Part shown: positions 1-7,609 of the stretch, piece after piece
How positions within the stretch are numbered: the stretch's first letter is position 1
How the letters are laid out: each line of letters starts with the position of its first letter
Assembly: GCF_003987565.1 (NCBI RefSeq)
Contig: NZ_NGJY01000002.1
Coordinates: forward strand, 372,001-436,000
Source: Vagococcus fessus
Lineage (GTDB): Bacteria; Bacillota; Bacilli; Lactobacillales; Vagococcaceae
DNA length: 64,000 bases
Reading direction: 5' to 3'
Notes under the pieces: model-generated
Database searches by the model: none
What the model saw: only the letters and a program-made list of their open reading frames with translations
What the model was told of the DNA's origin: nothing
Program-made: the position numbers and the translations under genes

Positions 1-8
1 AACAAAAA

Positions 9-41
9 AAAAGAACTTCCTTATCAAAGGAAGTTCTTTTT
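9..41 (-). terminator. Rho-independent terminator of kup
   Basis: A 10-bp perfect stem (11-20 with 29-38) and an 8-nt loop. It is flanked by a T-run on the plus strand and an A-run at 4-12 that becomes a U-tract on the minus strand. It lies directly after the kup stop and could work in both directions. Confidence 0.85.
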
Positions 42-2111
42 TTATACTTCAGTTAATTCGTCATCGTCTTCATCGTCTTCAGATGAAAAGTCATCAACTT
101 GAACTTGATTCAGTTGGTCGCACTGTAAGTGTTGGTTGTAACTTGGAATATTTAACGGCACACTTTCGTTAATAACATCGCTAAATTGTAACCCAAACCA
201 TCGGGCAGGTGACGTTGTGATTGATTTAATCCCTAATTTTGCTTGCATAATCATACGTTCAAAGTTAGTTAAATCAGATTTACGAGATAATTCTTCTTTA
301 ATAAGAACAAAACAGAAATCGCCTACTTCACGACCTGGATAGATTGTATATTTTTGAGGCTGTTTTGGTAATTTCCCTTGTTCCATTAAATCATGAACAA
401 TACGTCTTAGGTATAGATTCACATCTTGGTTCACTCGGAAACCTAAACGTAATTGAATATTTACAATATGATCTGTTCCCATCATGTCTACATGATATTC
501 TTTCGTAAATGGTTCATCGGTAACGAACACATTTACAAACCAGTACACTTTTGCTCTCTTAGGTTTTTTATCTAAGATTGAGTAAATAATCTCACGACCG
601 ATTTTGTGTCCTTTGAGGTTATTTGTTAAAAATACTACGTTCGTTTGATAAAGTTGAATACTTTCATCATGACTTAAATCACTTAATTGTTGCGTGTAAT
701 CGCAAAGTGAAACACGTTCGTTGTGTCGCTCTTGAATCATCGAACCTTTTTCCCAGATAACCATAACTAATAAAATCGCAAGCGCAATAAATACTGCTAC
801 GAATCCACCGTGGAAAAACTTAGTCGCGCTTGAAATAAAGAAGATTGTCTCAATTGCTCCAAAGAATAAGAAAATAGCGAATGACATGATTTTTGGTATT
901 TTATTGCGTTGTAATAAATAGAATAACAATAATACTGTTGTCATCAACATGGTAACAGTGATCGCTAAGCCATATGCTGCTTCCATTTTAGCTGATGTTT
1001 TAAATAATAAAACAATCATAATACACGTTACGAATAAAATAGTATTTACAACTGGAATATATAACTGTCCTTTATGGTTAGACGGATAAATAATTCTGAA
1101 ACGTGGTAATAATTTTAATTTAACTGCTTCTGACACCAATGTGTATGAACCTGAAATCAAGGCTTGTGATGCGATTACTGCTGCTAAAGTAGCAAAAATA
1201 ACACCAAAAACTGATAAGCTAGCTGGCATCATACGGAAGAATGGATTTAACATGTCCACACTTTGATAATACGTACTGTCTTTAATAGATAAAATCCAAG
1301 CTGCTTGTCCAAAATAATTACACAGCAAGCAAATTTTAATATATGGCCAGCTGCCTAAAATATTTTTACGGCCTACATGTCCCATATCTGAATAAAGAGC
1401 TTCTGCCCCTGTAGTTGCAAGAAAAACACTTCCTAAGATAAACAAACCGGCTTTATTTTCTGGGCTAAATAGTAACTCAATCGCATAGTATGGGTTAAGT
1501 GCTCTTAACACGGACATATTACCTAAGAAGTTATAAACACCAACTCCACCGATAAATGTGAACCAACCTAACATCACCGGTCCAAATGCTTTCCCTACTT
1601 TTTCCGTTCCAAAACGTTGAATCATAAATAATACACAGATAATAGCAATCGTAATAACTATAATAACATTTTGATTATTTCCAAAAACGTTATAAAACGA
1701 CGGTATACCTCTCAACCCTTCAATAGCTGTGGTAATTGTAACAGCTGGTGTTAACACACCATCTGCAAGCAGGGCCGCCCCTCCTATCATCGCAGGAATA
1801 ATCAGGTAACGACTACATTTTCTAACCAGTGTATATAATGAAAAAATCCCACCTTCGCCGTGGTTATCGGCTTTGAGTGCTATCATCACATACTTAACAG
1901 TGGTCAGTAGGGTAAGCGTCCAAACAATCAACGAAACCGCTCCAATAATAAAATCCTCTGACACTTTAGCTAAACCACCATTGCCTTCGATTATGGCCTT
2001 CATTACATATAGTGGACTTGTTCCAATATCCCCATACACAACCCCCATCGCCACCAAGGCACCACCAATTTTGAATTTGTCTAATTGATGGTTTTGTTTT
2101 TCTTTTTTCAT
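42..2111 (-). CDS. kup: KUP-family potassium uptake protein
   Basis: Proton-coupled K+ importer of the KUP/HAK/KT family in the cytoplasmic membrane. The product is 689 residues, normal for the family, with about 12 hydrophobic segments in the first ~450 residues and a soluble C-terminal region. The family motif [14 protein letters not shown] is near residue 23. The C-terminus ends in a strongly acidic tail (EDDEDDDE). The start is the ATG at 2111 because AGGAGG lies 6 nt upstream. Reading further upstream to 2183 would run into a leader terminator hairpin and is rejected. The gene stands alone, between its own terminator and a riboswitch-type leader. K+ transport is known from the family; control by the leader is inference from sequence. 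Confidence 0.95.
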   Translation of the reverse strand: MKKEKQNHQLDKFKIGGALVAMGVVYGDIGTSPLYVMKAIIEGNGGLAKVSEDFIIGAVSLIVWTLTLLTTVKYVMIALKADNHGEGGIFSLYTLVRKCSRYLIIPAMIGGAALLADGVLTPAVTITTAIEGLRGIPSFYNVFGNNQNVIIVITIAIICVLFMIQRFGTEKVGKAFGPVMLGWFTFIGGVGVYNFLGNMSVLRALNPYYAIELLFSPENKAGLFILGSVFLATTGAEALYSDMGHVGRKNILGSWPYIKICLLCNYFGQAAWILSIKDSTYYQSVDMLNPFFRMMPASLSVFGVIFATLAAVIASQALISGSYTLVSEAVKLKLLPRFRIIYPSNHKGQLYIPVVNTILFVTCIMIVLLFKTSAKMEAAYGLAITVTMLMTTVLLLFYLLQRNKIPKIMSFAIFLFFGAIETIFFISSATKFFHGGFVAVFIALAILLVMVIWEKGSMIQERHNERVSLCDYTQQLSDLSHDESIQLYQTNVVFLTNNLKGHKIGREIIYSILDKKPKRAKVYWFVNVFVTDEPFTKEYHVDMMGTDHIVNIQLRLGFRVNQDVNLYLRRIVHDLMEQGKLPKQPQKYTIYPGREVGDFCFVLIKEELSRKSDLTNFERMIMQAKLGIKSITTSPARWFGLQFSDVINESVPLNIPSYNQHLQCDQLNQVQVDDFSSEDDEDDDELTEV

Positions 2112-2143
2112 TGTTTTCCTCCTGAGGACCAAATTACTGCCAT

Positions 2144-2186
2144 AAAAATGGACTTGCATATTGAGTTTGCACCCAATACACAAGTC
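2144..2186 (-). terminator. Leader terminator (expression platform) before kup
   Basis: A perfect 16-bp stem (with three G-U pairs) closed by a GCAA tetraloop spans 2151-2186, followed on the minus strand by a short T-run (2144-2148). Its 5' arm reuses bases 2178-2184, which can also form the closing helix of the upstream riboswitch. The two structures therefore exclude each other, as expected for transcription attenuation. Confidence 0.75.
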
Positions 2187-2304
2187 TCGCTATTTCATCT
2201 TAGACCAGCACGCCTACACGTACTAACTGTTGATCTAAAAACACATCAATTTCGTTCTTTTGAAACAACGCCTAACCATTGATATGTCAGCTACTCCCCT
2301 ATGT
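2178..2304 (-). promoter_or_regulatory. yybP-ykoY-type (Mn2+) riboswitch upstream of kup
   Basis: Read on the minus strand, the leader holds the class hallmarks. GGGGAGTAGC (2290-2299) follows the 5' strand of a closing helix, ACATAGG (2298-2304). The second conserved box TAGCGAGA comes just before the 3' strand CTTGTGT (2178-2184). These 7-nt strands are fully complementary, counting G-U pairs. Between them are two hairpin legs: an ~11-bp helix starting with GACATATCAAT, and a second leg containing AGTACG/CGTGCT. The layout of two legs joined by GGAGTAGC and AGCRAGA boxes is that of yybP-ykoY aptamers, which sense Mn2+. Ligand-stabilised closing would disrupt the following terminator, giving an ON switch. 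Confidence 0.75.
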
Positions 2305-2336
2305 TTTTTTACATTATTAAATTACTGATGTAGCTC

Positions 2337-2364
2337 ATTATATTCCTTTAAAACTAAAAGTCAA
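2337..2364 (-). promoter_or_regulatory. Promoter of the kup leader
   Basis: TTGACT (2359-2364), 16-nt spacer, TATAAT (2337-2342). The start site would be near 2330, about 25 nt before the riboswitch aptamer. Confidence 0.75.
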
Positions 2365-2578
2365 TCACGATTTTTTAAGTTTTTTTGACAAACACCTTAC
2401 TGGCCATATTTTTATATAAAACACAATAAATTAACCTTGATAAGACAGTGTTTTAATCTCTTTTCATCTCTTTCTTGTAAAAAAAAGAATTAGATTTTTA
2501 TTTTTTCATCAAAAAATAACATTAAAATATAAATTAAACTATCTTTGAAATTAAAACGCTCTCTCAATAGAAGAACCC
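2365..2578. other. AT-rich divergent intergenic stretch
   Basis: The region between the kup and yfhO promoters holds no convincing open frame. A perfect TTGACA at 2385-2390 on the plus strand is followed by a poor -10 (TATTTT at 2407-2412, 16-nt spacer), so it may be a weak second promoter towards yfhO. Nothing else stands out. Confidence 0.4.
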
Positions 2579-2606
2579 TTGTATTTACTTCTAATCATGA
2601 TAAAAT
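2579..2606 (+). promoter_or_regulatory. Candidate yfhO promoter
   Basis: TTGTAT (2579-2584), 16-nt spacer, TAAAAT (2601-2606), about 60 nt ahead of the yfhO start. Confidence 0.4.
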
Positions 2607-2665
2607 TAGCTATACTTATATTTGTAATAAGGGAAGTTTTTTAATAACACTAGGAGATAATATAT

Positions 2666-5308
2666 ATGACTGAAATTAAAACAAAAAAAATATTTTATAA
2701 AAATAAAATGACACTTTATCCATTAGCCGCTTTTTTAATACCGATTGCAGTGATGGCAGGTGTTTACGCCACTCAAGGGATCTATTGGGGCAGTGATCGC
2801 AGTTTACTTGCTAGTGATGCTTTTGCTCAATTTTCAAACTTCCATGCTAGTTTCAATAATGTGTTGCATGGAAAACAGAGTATTTTTTATACATGGAACT
2901 CATCGCTAGGCCTAAACTACTACGCCTTGATTTCATACTACCTTAGCGGGATTTTTACCCCTCTCGTTTTCTTTTTCAAAAATGAGGCAATTCCTGATGC
3001 CTTATACTTTTTAACTCTACTTAAAATAGGTCTAGCCGGTCTTTCATTTTGGTATTTTGCCAAACATACTTACCGCTTCAATCCTGTCTTAAAAGTCGCT
3101 TTTTCAAATTGCTATGCTCTAATGTCCTTCATTACCGCTCAATCGGAATTAATCATGTGGTTAGATGCCTTTATCTACTTACCACTTATCTTTTTAGGTA
3201 TTCATAAGATTATGGAGGGTAAAAATCCAACCCTACTATTTGTTTCTTATTTCTTATTATTTGTTTCTAATTTCTACTTTGGGTTTATGGTCGGCCTTTT
3301 ATCATTTCTATATTTCTGGGCAAGAGCCTCTACTAACTGGAAAACCTATAAGAAAAGTATCCCTCGTTATCTGATAACTTCTTTTTTAGCCGGGATTGCT
3401 TCAATGGTTATGATTTTACCGACTGTTCTAGATATTAGATCGAATGGTGAAAAACTAAATAAAATTGCTTGGGTCAAAACTGAAGCCACTGCTTTTTGGG
3501 ATTTAATCGCAAAAAATATGGTCGGGTCTTATGACGGCACTAAGTATGGCTCTATTCCTTTTATTTATATTGGGTTGGTTCCACTTATTCTATGTCTTTT
3601 CTACTTCTTTACCAAGAAAGTTCCACGTCGAAATAAATTGGCTTACGGGTCTATCATGATTTTTATTATTATTAGCTTTTATTTTAATCCTCTGAATTTA
3701 TTCTGGCATGGTCTTCATGCACCCAATATGTTCTTGTTCCGCTTTGCATTTACCTTCTCCTTTATGGTTATTGTCTTAGCTGGCTATGGACTAGAACATT
3801 TAACAAAAGCGGATAGCCATCTCTATAATCGGATTATCATTGGTTTAATGACTCTTGTATTAGTTTTCTACTTTACAAAAGGACCAACTGCCTATACTTA
3901 TATTACGATTTATCAATTGGTTGCAACACTGCTATTTTTAGGTATCTATCTTATCACGTTCTATTTTTTCTTTAAGAGTTCACGAAAACATTCAAATGTA
4001 CGACGTCAACATCTTATAATGGCTATTCTTGCTCTTGCTATGCTCAGTGAAGCTGTTGCAAATACAAGCTGGATGATAGAAGGGATTCGTAAAGATTGGA
4101 ACTACGCTTCAAGAGTACTTTACAGTGGGCCTTATTCGGATATTAATTCGCTTGTGAAACAAACTAAAAAAGTGGAAGAAGATTCGTTTTACCGTATGGA
4201 ATCTATGGAACCTGTCACTGCAAACGATGGTATCAACTATGGATATAGTGGTGTCAGTACCTTTACATCTATTCGAAATAGAAATACCAATTCATTTTTA
4301 AATGAATTAGGCTATCGCTCTCGTGGTACTAACCAAAATATTCGTTACGACAATAACACGTTAGTTATGGATTCGTTATTAGGAATTCGTTATAACATCA
4401 GCAAGAATAAAACCTTGAAGTTTGGATTTAAAGAATTCGATAAAAATAACACTTTAAAAATGTACCAAAATGATTATGCTAATTCACTAGGCATGATGGC
4501 CCCTCGTTCTCTTTATAAATATAAACCAAAAGAGAATGCCTTTTTAGATAATCAAGCCTCTTTACTAAGTACCCTATCTGGAAACAAGCTTAATTTATTC
4601 ACTCACAGCTTCCCAGAAGTCGTATCTACAACTAATACTAAAATAGAAGAGAAAGATAATATAACAAGCTTTAAAGAATTAGAGTTTAATAAAGCAAAAG
4701 ATATTACTTACAAATTGACCGTACCAGCTAATAAACAAGCTTATCTTAGTTTACAACCTACAAACTTTGCTGACTTGAAATCTGGAACTGCTGAAATTAC
4801 GGTTGGTACTCATAAACAAAAAACTCGTATGAGCGCTACTGGACAATATTATGATTTAGGTTTCTATGATGAAGCAAAAACAATCGAATTTACTGTTAGT
4901 TTCTTTGGAACAGCTAATTTAGATGTCTTCACACCAAAAGTCATTTTCCTAAATAACAAAGAGTATGCCGACGCATTCAATAAAATGAAACCTAGCCAAG
5001 TACCATTTCAAGTTAAAGGTCGAAAAGCTAAAGCTACTGTCAACGTTCCAGAAGGCCGCGAAGTTCTGTTTACAACTATCCCATACGACAAAGGTTGGAA
5101 AGCCTATGTCGACGGTAAGAAAACAAAAATAAAACCTTTAGATAAAGCTTTTATTACACTCGACTTAAAACCAGGACAACATGAGATTGAATTTGTATTC
5201 CTACCATATGGCTTTATCATGGGTGTCATTTGCTTCATTGCTAGTGTTGGTCTTTTCGTTCTTTATCTTTATTGGATAAAAATAAGTACTAAAAAAACAC
5301 GCCACTAA
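2666..5308 (+). CDS. yfhO: YfhO-family membrane protein (GT-C-like glycosylation factor)
   Basis: Large polytopic membrane protein of the YfhO family, 880 residues, which is typical. About a dozen hydrophobic segments fill the first ~480 residues. The early GSDRSLLASDAFAQ stretch is the usual first extracellular loop. An extracytoplasmic domain follows, ending with KGWKAYVDGKK, and a last membrane helix. In Bacillus, Listeria and Lactococcus, YfhO-type proteins transfer sugars from lipid carriers to cell-envelope polymers such as lipoteichoic acid. The substrate here cannot be read from sequence. The ATG is preceded by TAGGAGATAA. The gene is monocistronic, between its own promoter and a convergent terminator. 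No CsbB-type glycosyltransferase partner lies next to it. Confidence 0.85.
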   Translation: MTEIKTKKIFYKNKMTLYPLAAFLIPIAVMAGVYATQGIYWGSDRSLLASDAFAQFSNFHASFNNVLHGKQSIFYTWNSSLGLNYYALISYYLSGIFTPLVFFFKNEAIPDALYFLTLLKIGLAGLSFWYFAKHTYRFNPVLKVAFSNCYALMSFITAQSELIMWLDAFIYLPLIFLGIHKIMEGKNPTLLFVSYFLLFVSNFYFGFMVGLLSFLYFWARASTNWKTYKKSIPRYLITSFLAGIASMVMILPTVLDIRSNGEKLNKIAWVKTEATAFWDLIAKNMVGSYDGTKYGSIPFIYIGLVPLILCLFYFFTKKVPRRNKLAYGSIMIFIIISFYFNPLNLFWHGLHAPNMFLFRFAFTFSFMVIVLAGYGLEHLTKADSHLYNRIIIGLMTLVLVFYFTKGPTAYTYITIYQLVATLLFLGIYLITFYFFFKSSRKHSNVRRQHLIMAILALAMLSEAVANTSWMIEGIRKDWNYASRVLYSGPYSDINSLVKQTKKVEEDSFYRMESMEPVTANDGINYGYSGVSTFTSIRNRNTNSFLNELGYRSRGTNQNIRYDNNTLVMDSLLGIRYNISKNKTLKFGFKEFDKNNTLKMYQNDYANSLGMMAPRSLYKYKPKENAFLDNQASLLSTLSGNKLNLFTHSFPEVVSTTNTKIEEKDNITSFKELEFNKAKDITYKLTVPANKQAYLSLQPTNFADLKSGTAEITVGTHKQKTRMSATGQYYDLGFYDEAKTIEFTVSFFGTANLDVFTPKVIFLNNKEYADAFNKMKPSQVPFQVKGRKAKATVNVPEGREVLFTTIPYDKGWKAYVDGKKTKIKPLDKAFITLDLKPGQHEIEFVFLPYGFIMGVICFIASVGLFVLYLYWIKISTKKTRH

Positions 5309-5316
5309 CAAAATAA

Positions 5317-5350
5317 AGAGACCTTAGATTAAAAATCTAAGGTCTCTTTT
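5317..5350. terminator. Convergent bidirectional terminator
   Basis: A 14-bp perfect stem (5317-5330 with 5334-5347) and 3-nt loop, followed by TTTT. It lies between the yfhO stop and the converging WxL operon and can serve both. Confidence 0.85.
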
Positions 5351-5368
5351 CTTCTACATTAATACATG

Positions 5369-6424
5369 CTACTCATCATTCGTTAAGGTCATTTCTAACC
5401 TCATCTTCTTTTTCATCTTGCGAATATAAAGCCAAACCGCAACCCCAATTAATACCAACACACCTATTGCCGCCAAGATGTACTTCATCGTATTATCTTC
5501 TTTATCAGGGATATGAACTGCAGATTCATTCTTTTTAGCGGCTTCTTCTTTTGAAATTGAAAATTTTTGATTAAACTGATACTCTTTTCCATCAGCGTTA
5601 ACTGCCAATTTAGCTTCATAATCACCCGGTCTGATTTCAGTATCGTGAAGATCGAAACCAAAATCAAAGGCTGAATGAGGTGCCATTTGAAGTTTTTGTA
5701 AATTATGTGTGTAACGTTTTTCTTCAGTCTTAGTCTCATAAATCTCACCATCTACACTCATGTTTCTTATAATAGTCGGTGTATTATTTTCTATTCTGGC
5801 TTCTATAAAGGGATGGTAATTTCTTAACGCTGGTTCAACTGTTGATAAAGACAACTCATTTTCTATCACTTTTTCATCTTCTTGGATAATTATAGGGATA
5901 CTATAAGAAAAAGTATTCGTTACCATCTTTTTATTTTCTTTGGTTTCCACTCTTTTTTCTTTGAAATGAAGTCCGCCTAACACCTCACCGTTTAACTCTT
6001 TCTTCGGTGTTTCAACCATCAAAGAAACTGTTTTAGTTTCTTTGGGTGCTAACTTAATTTCTTCAGCCTTACGACTAATCATTTTTTCAAAATCGGCCTC
6101 GTCATCTATTTTTAATTTTGACCCCTTATTTAATGAGGTATCATATAAAATTAGGCCTGAATTAGCCGTCACCGCTCTATCGGTGGACATTAAAATTGTT
6201 AGATCTTTATCGCTATAATTTTTAATTTCTGTTTTAAGTTCTTCCTTTTGGCCGGGATTCAAATATAACTTGAAGTAGCCACTTTCACCTACAGTTTTAT
6301 CTTGAGTACTTGGGTAAATTGGACTTACACCAAAGTTACTACCATTCTCACTAGTTGCTTCAACTAAGGACAAAGTATTCAAGAACATAATACTCAACAC
6401 TATAACTATTATATTCTTTTTCAA
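5369..6424 (-). CDS. WxL-interacting cell-surface protein (DUF916/DUF3324)
   Basis: Secreted, membrane-anchored protein of the DUF916 plus DUF3324 type (WxLIP). In enterococci these bind WxL proteins and peptidoglycan. The N-terminus is a signal peptide (KKNIIVIVLSIMFLNTLSLVEA). Two beta-sandwich domains follow, with the early FGVSPIYP and LNPGQ elements typical of DUF916. A single transmembrane helix near residues 315-336 is followed by a basic tail (IRKMKKKMRL). No ATG is available: two in-frame TTG codons sit at 6430 and 6424. I choose 6424 because AAAGGA is then 9 nt upstream, against 3 nt for 6430. It is the last gene of the WxL operon. Confidence 0.88.
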   Translation of the reverse strand: MKKNIIVIVLSIMFLNTLSLVEATSENGSNFGVSPIYPSTQDKTVGESGYFKLYLNPGQKEELKTEIKNYSDKDLTILMSTDRAVTANSGLILYDTSLNKGSKLKIDDEADFEKMISRKAEEIKLAPKETKTVSLMVETPKKELNGEVLGGLHFKEKRVETKENKKMVTNTFSYSIPIIIQEDEKVIENELSLSTVEPALRNYHPFIEARIENNTPTIIRNMSVDGEIYETKTEEKRYTHNLQKLQMAPHSAFDFGFDLHDTEIRPGDYEAKLAVNADGKEYQFNQKFSISKEEAAKKNESAVHIPDKEDNTMKYILAAIGVLVLIGVAVWLYIRKMKKKMRLEMTLTNDE

Positions 6425-6462
6425 AGGCAACGTTCCTTTCTACATACAACATTATCTCGTCA

Positions 6463-7263
6463 TTAAATACCTGGAACTAATTCCCAGTTAATTGTAGCAT
6501 TGTAATCTGCTACTGATACTGACGCATTCTTTGGTAAGTTAAATGTCACGCCATCTGTAACATTGTAAGTTGCTTTAGCTGTATCTGGATTATCATCTGT
6601 TTGTTTTATTAGCGTAGAACCTAGAGCTAATGAATAAGTTCCCATCCCCTGAGATACCACTTTAGATTCATCTGCTGTTGCTATTTTTTGAGGATTGCTA
6701 TTTAATTTCAAGCCACCTTCTTCTAATTTTTTAGCTGCGATTTCTTCTACTACCGGTGTTTCTGTTACTGGGTTAGCATAATTAACATTACTAAAAATTA
6801 ATTCAGCACCTTTTAGCTTAACATCCTTTTTACTCTCTGTTTTTCCTTCAAATTCAGTTGCTGACACTCTTAAGTTCCATCCGCCTTCACGATCTGTTCG
6901 AGTATCTAATGTTGAAACAAATGGTACTACTTCTTCTTTTGTTCCATCTTTCACATCGTTATAAGTTACTAAATCTGCTACTGAATTAGCTGTGACACCA
7001 TTTACCGTTTTTTTATGAACACCAAAATCAAAATCTGACACGTATTGAATCATTAAATCGCCTTTATTTGGGTTTACTGGTTTTTCTGGTGTAACTGGTT
7101 TATCCGGATTTCCTGGATCTACAATTTCAGGATCCCCTTCAATAAACTTCACTTTACCATTTGAATTCGCATGAGTACTATCTGGATACTCAGCTGCACC
7201 TGCTGTTAAACCTAATACCATCGATGACACCAATACTGTCCCTAATATAATATTCTTTTTCAT
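6463..7263 (-). CDS. WxL domain surface protein (small)
   Basis: Secreted surface protein of 266 residues with a signal peptide (cleavage probably after GAAE or nearby). It has a short proline-rich linker of PDKPVTPEKP type and one C-terminal WxL domain. The two diagnostic tryptophan motifs are visible: WNL (in GGWNLRVSA) and WEL, five residues before the C-terminus (INWELVPGI). The conserved IQYVSDFDFG strand opens the domain. WxL domains attach non-covalently to peptidoglycan. The ATG follows AAGGAGAAGATTTAA, which lies inside the end of the upstream gene; the two genes abut with no gap, so translational coupling is likely. Confidence 0.92.
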   Translation of the reverse strand: MKKNIILGTVLVSSMVLGLTAGAAEYPDSTHANSNGKVKFIEGDPEIVDPGNPDKPVTPEKPVNPNKGDLMIQYVSDFDFGVHKKTVNGVTANSVADLVTYNDVKDGTKEEVVPFVSTLDTRTDREGGWNLRVSATEFEGKTESKKDVKLKGAELIFSNVNYANPVTETPVVEEIAAKKLEEGGLKLNSNPQKIATADESKVVSQGMGTYSLALGSTLIKQTDDNPDTAKATYNVTDGVTFNLPKNASVSVADYNATINWELVPGI

Positions 7264-7596
7264 TTAAATCTTCTCCTTTTTCAAATGTTTTTTTCCTAAT
7301 ATATAACAACAAACGACGAGGACTATACTTCCTAAAAATACATATGTTGTATTTTTGACATCGTTCGTTTTAGGCAATCGTTGACTTTTGTTCCCTTTAC
7401 TTTCATTTTCTATAGATGGTTCATGATAACTACTGCCATCATAAGAAGTTGGTTTATCTTTATCATTCGACTCAATAATTGATATACTAGCATTTCCTCT
7501 AGCCCTATCTGCACCATCATATTCTTGAGCAAGTGAGATAGTGTTCGCCGAAAAAGATAAAACGACTAGGGTTAACCCCATTATTATTTTTTTCAT
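7264..7596 (-). CDS. Small sortase-anchored protein of the WxL locus (LPKTN motif)
   Basis: A 110-residue protein with a signal peptide ending around SLAQE and a short polar ectodomain. Its C-terminal sorting signal is LPKTN, a hydrophobic helix (YVFLGSIVLVVCCYIL) and a basic tail (GKKHLKKEK). Small LPXTG proteins of this kind are standard members of enterococcal WxL operons. The motif is odd: the usual glycine after threonine is asparagine. The start has GAGGAG upstream, overlapping the stop of the big WxL gene. The function of the ectodomain is unknown. Confidence 0.85.
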   Translation of the reverse strand: MKKIIMGLTLVVLSFSANTISLAQEYDGADRARGNASISIIESNDKDKPTSYDGSSYHEPSIENESKGNKSQRLPKTNDVKNTTYVFLGSIVLVVCCYILGKKHLKKEKI

Positions 7597-7609
7597 ATAC
7601 TCACTCCTC

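Noticed and set aside
2112-2183. Longer N-terminus for the KUP protein
   Set aside because: The extra codons run through the leader terminator hairpin and have no SD; AGGAGG sits correctly before the ATG at 2111.
2144-2304. ydaO (c-di-AMP) riboswitch before kup
   Set aside because: This would be expected for a K+ transporter, but the conserved ydaO segments are absent, while yybP-ykoY boxes and the closing helix are present.
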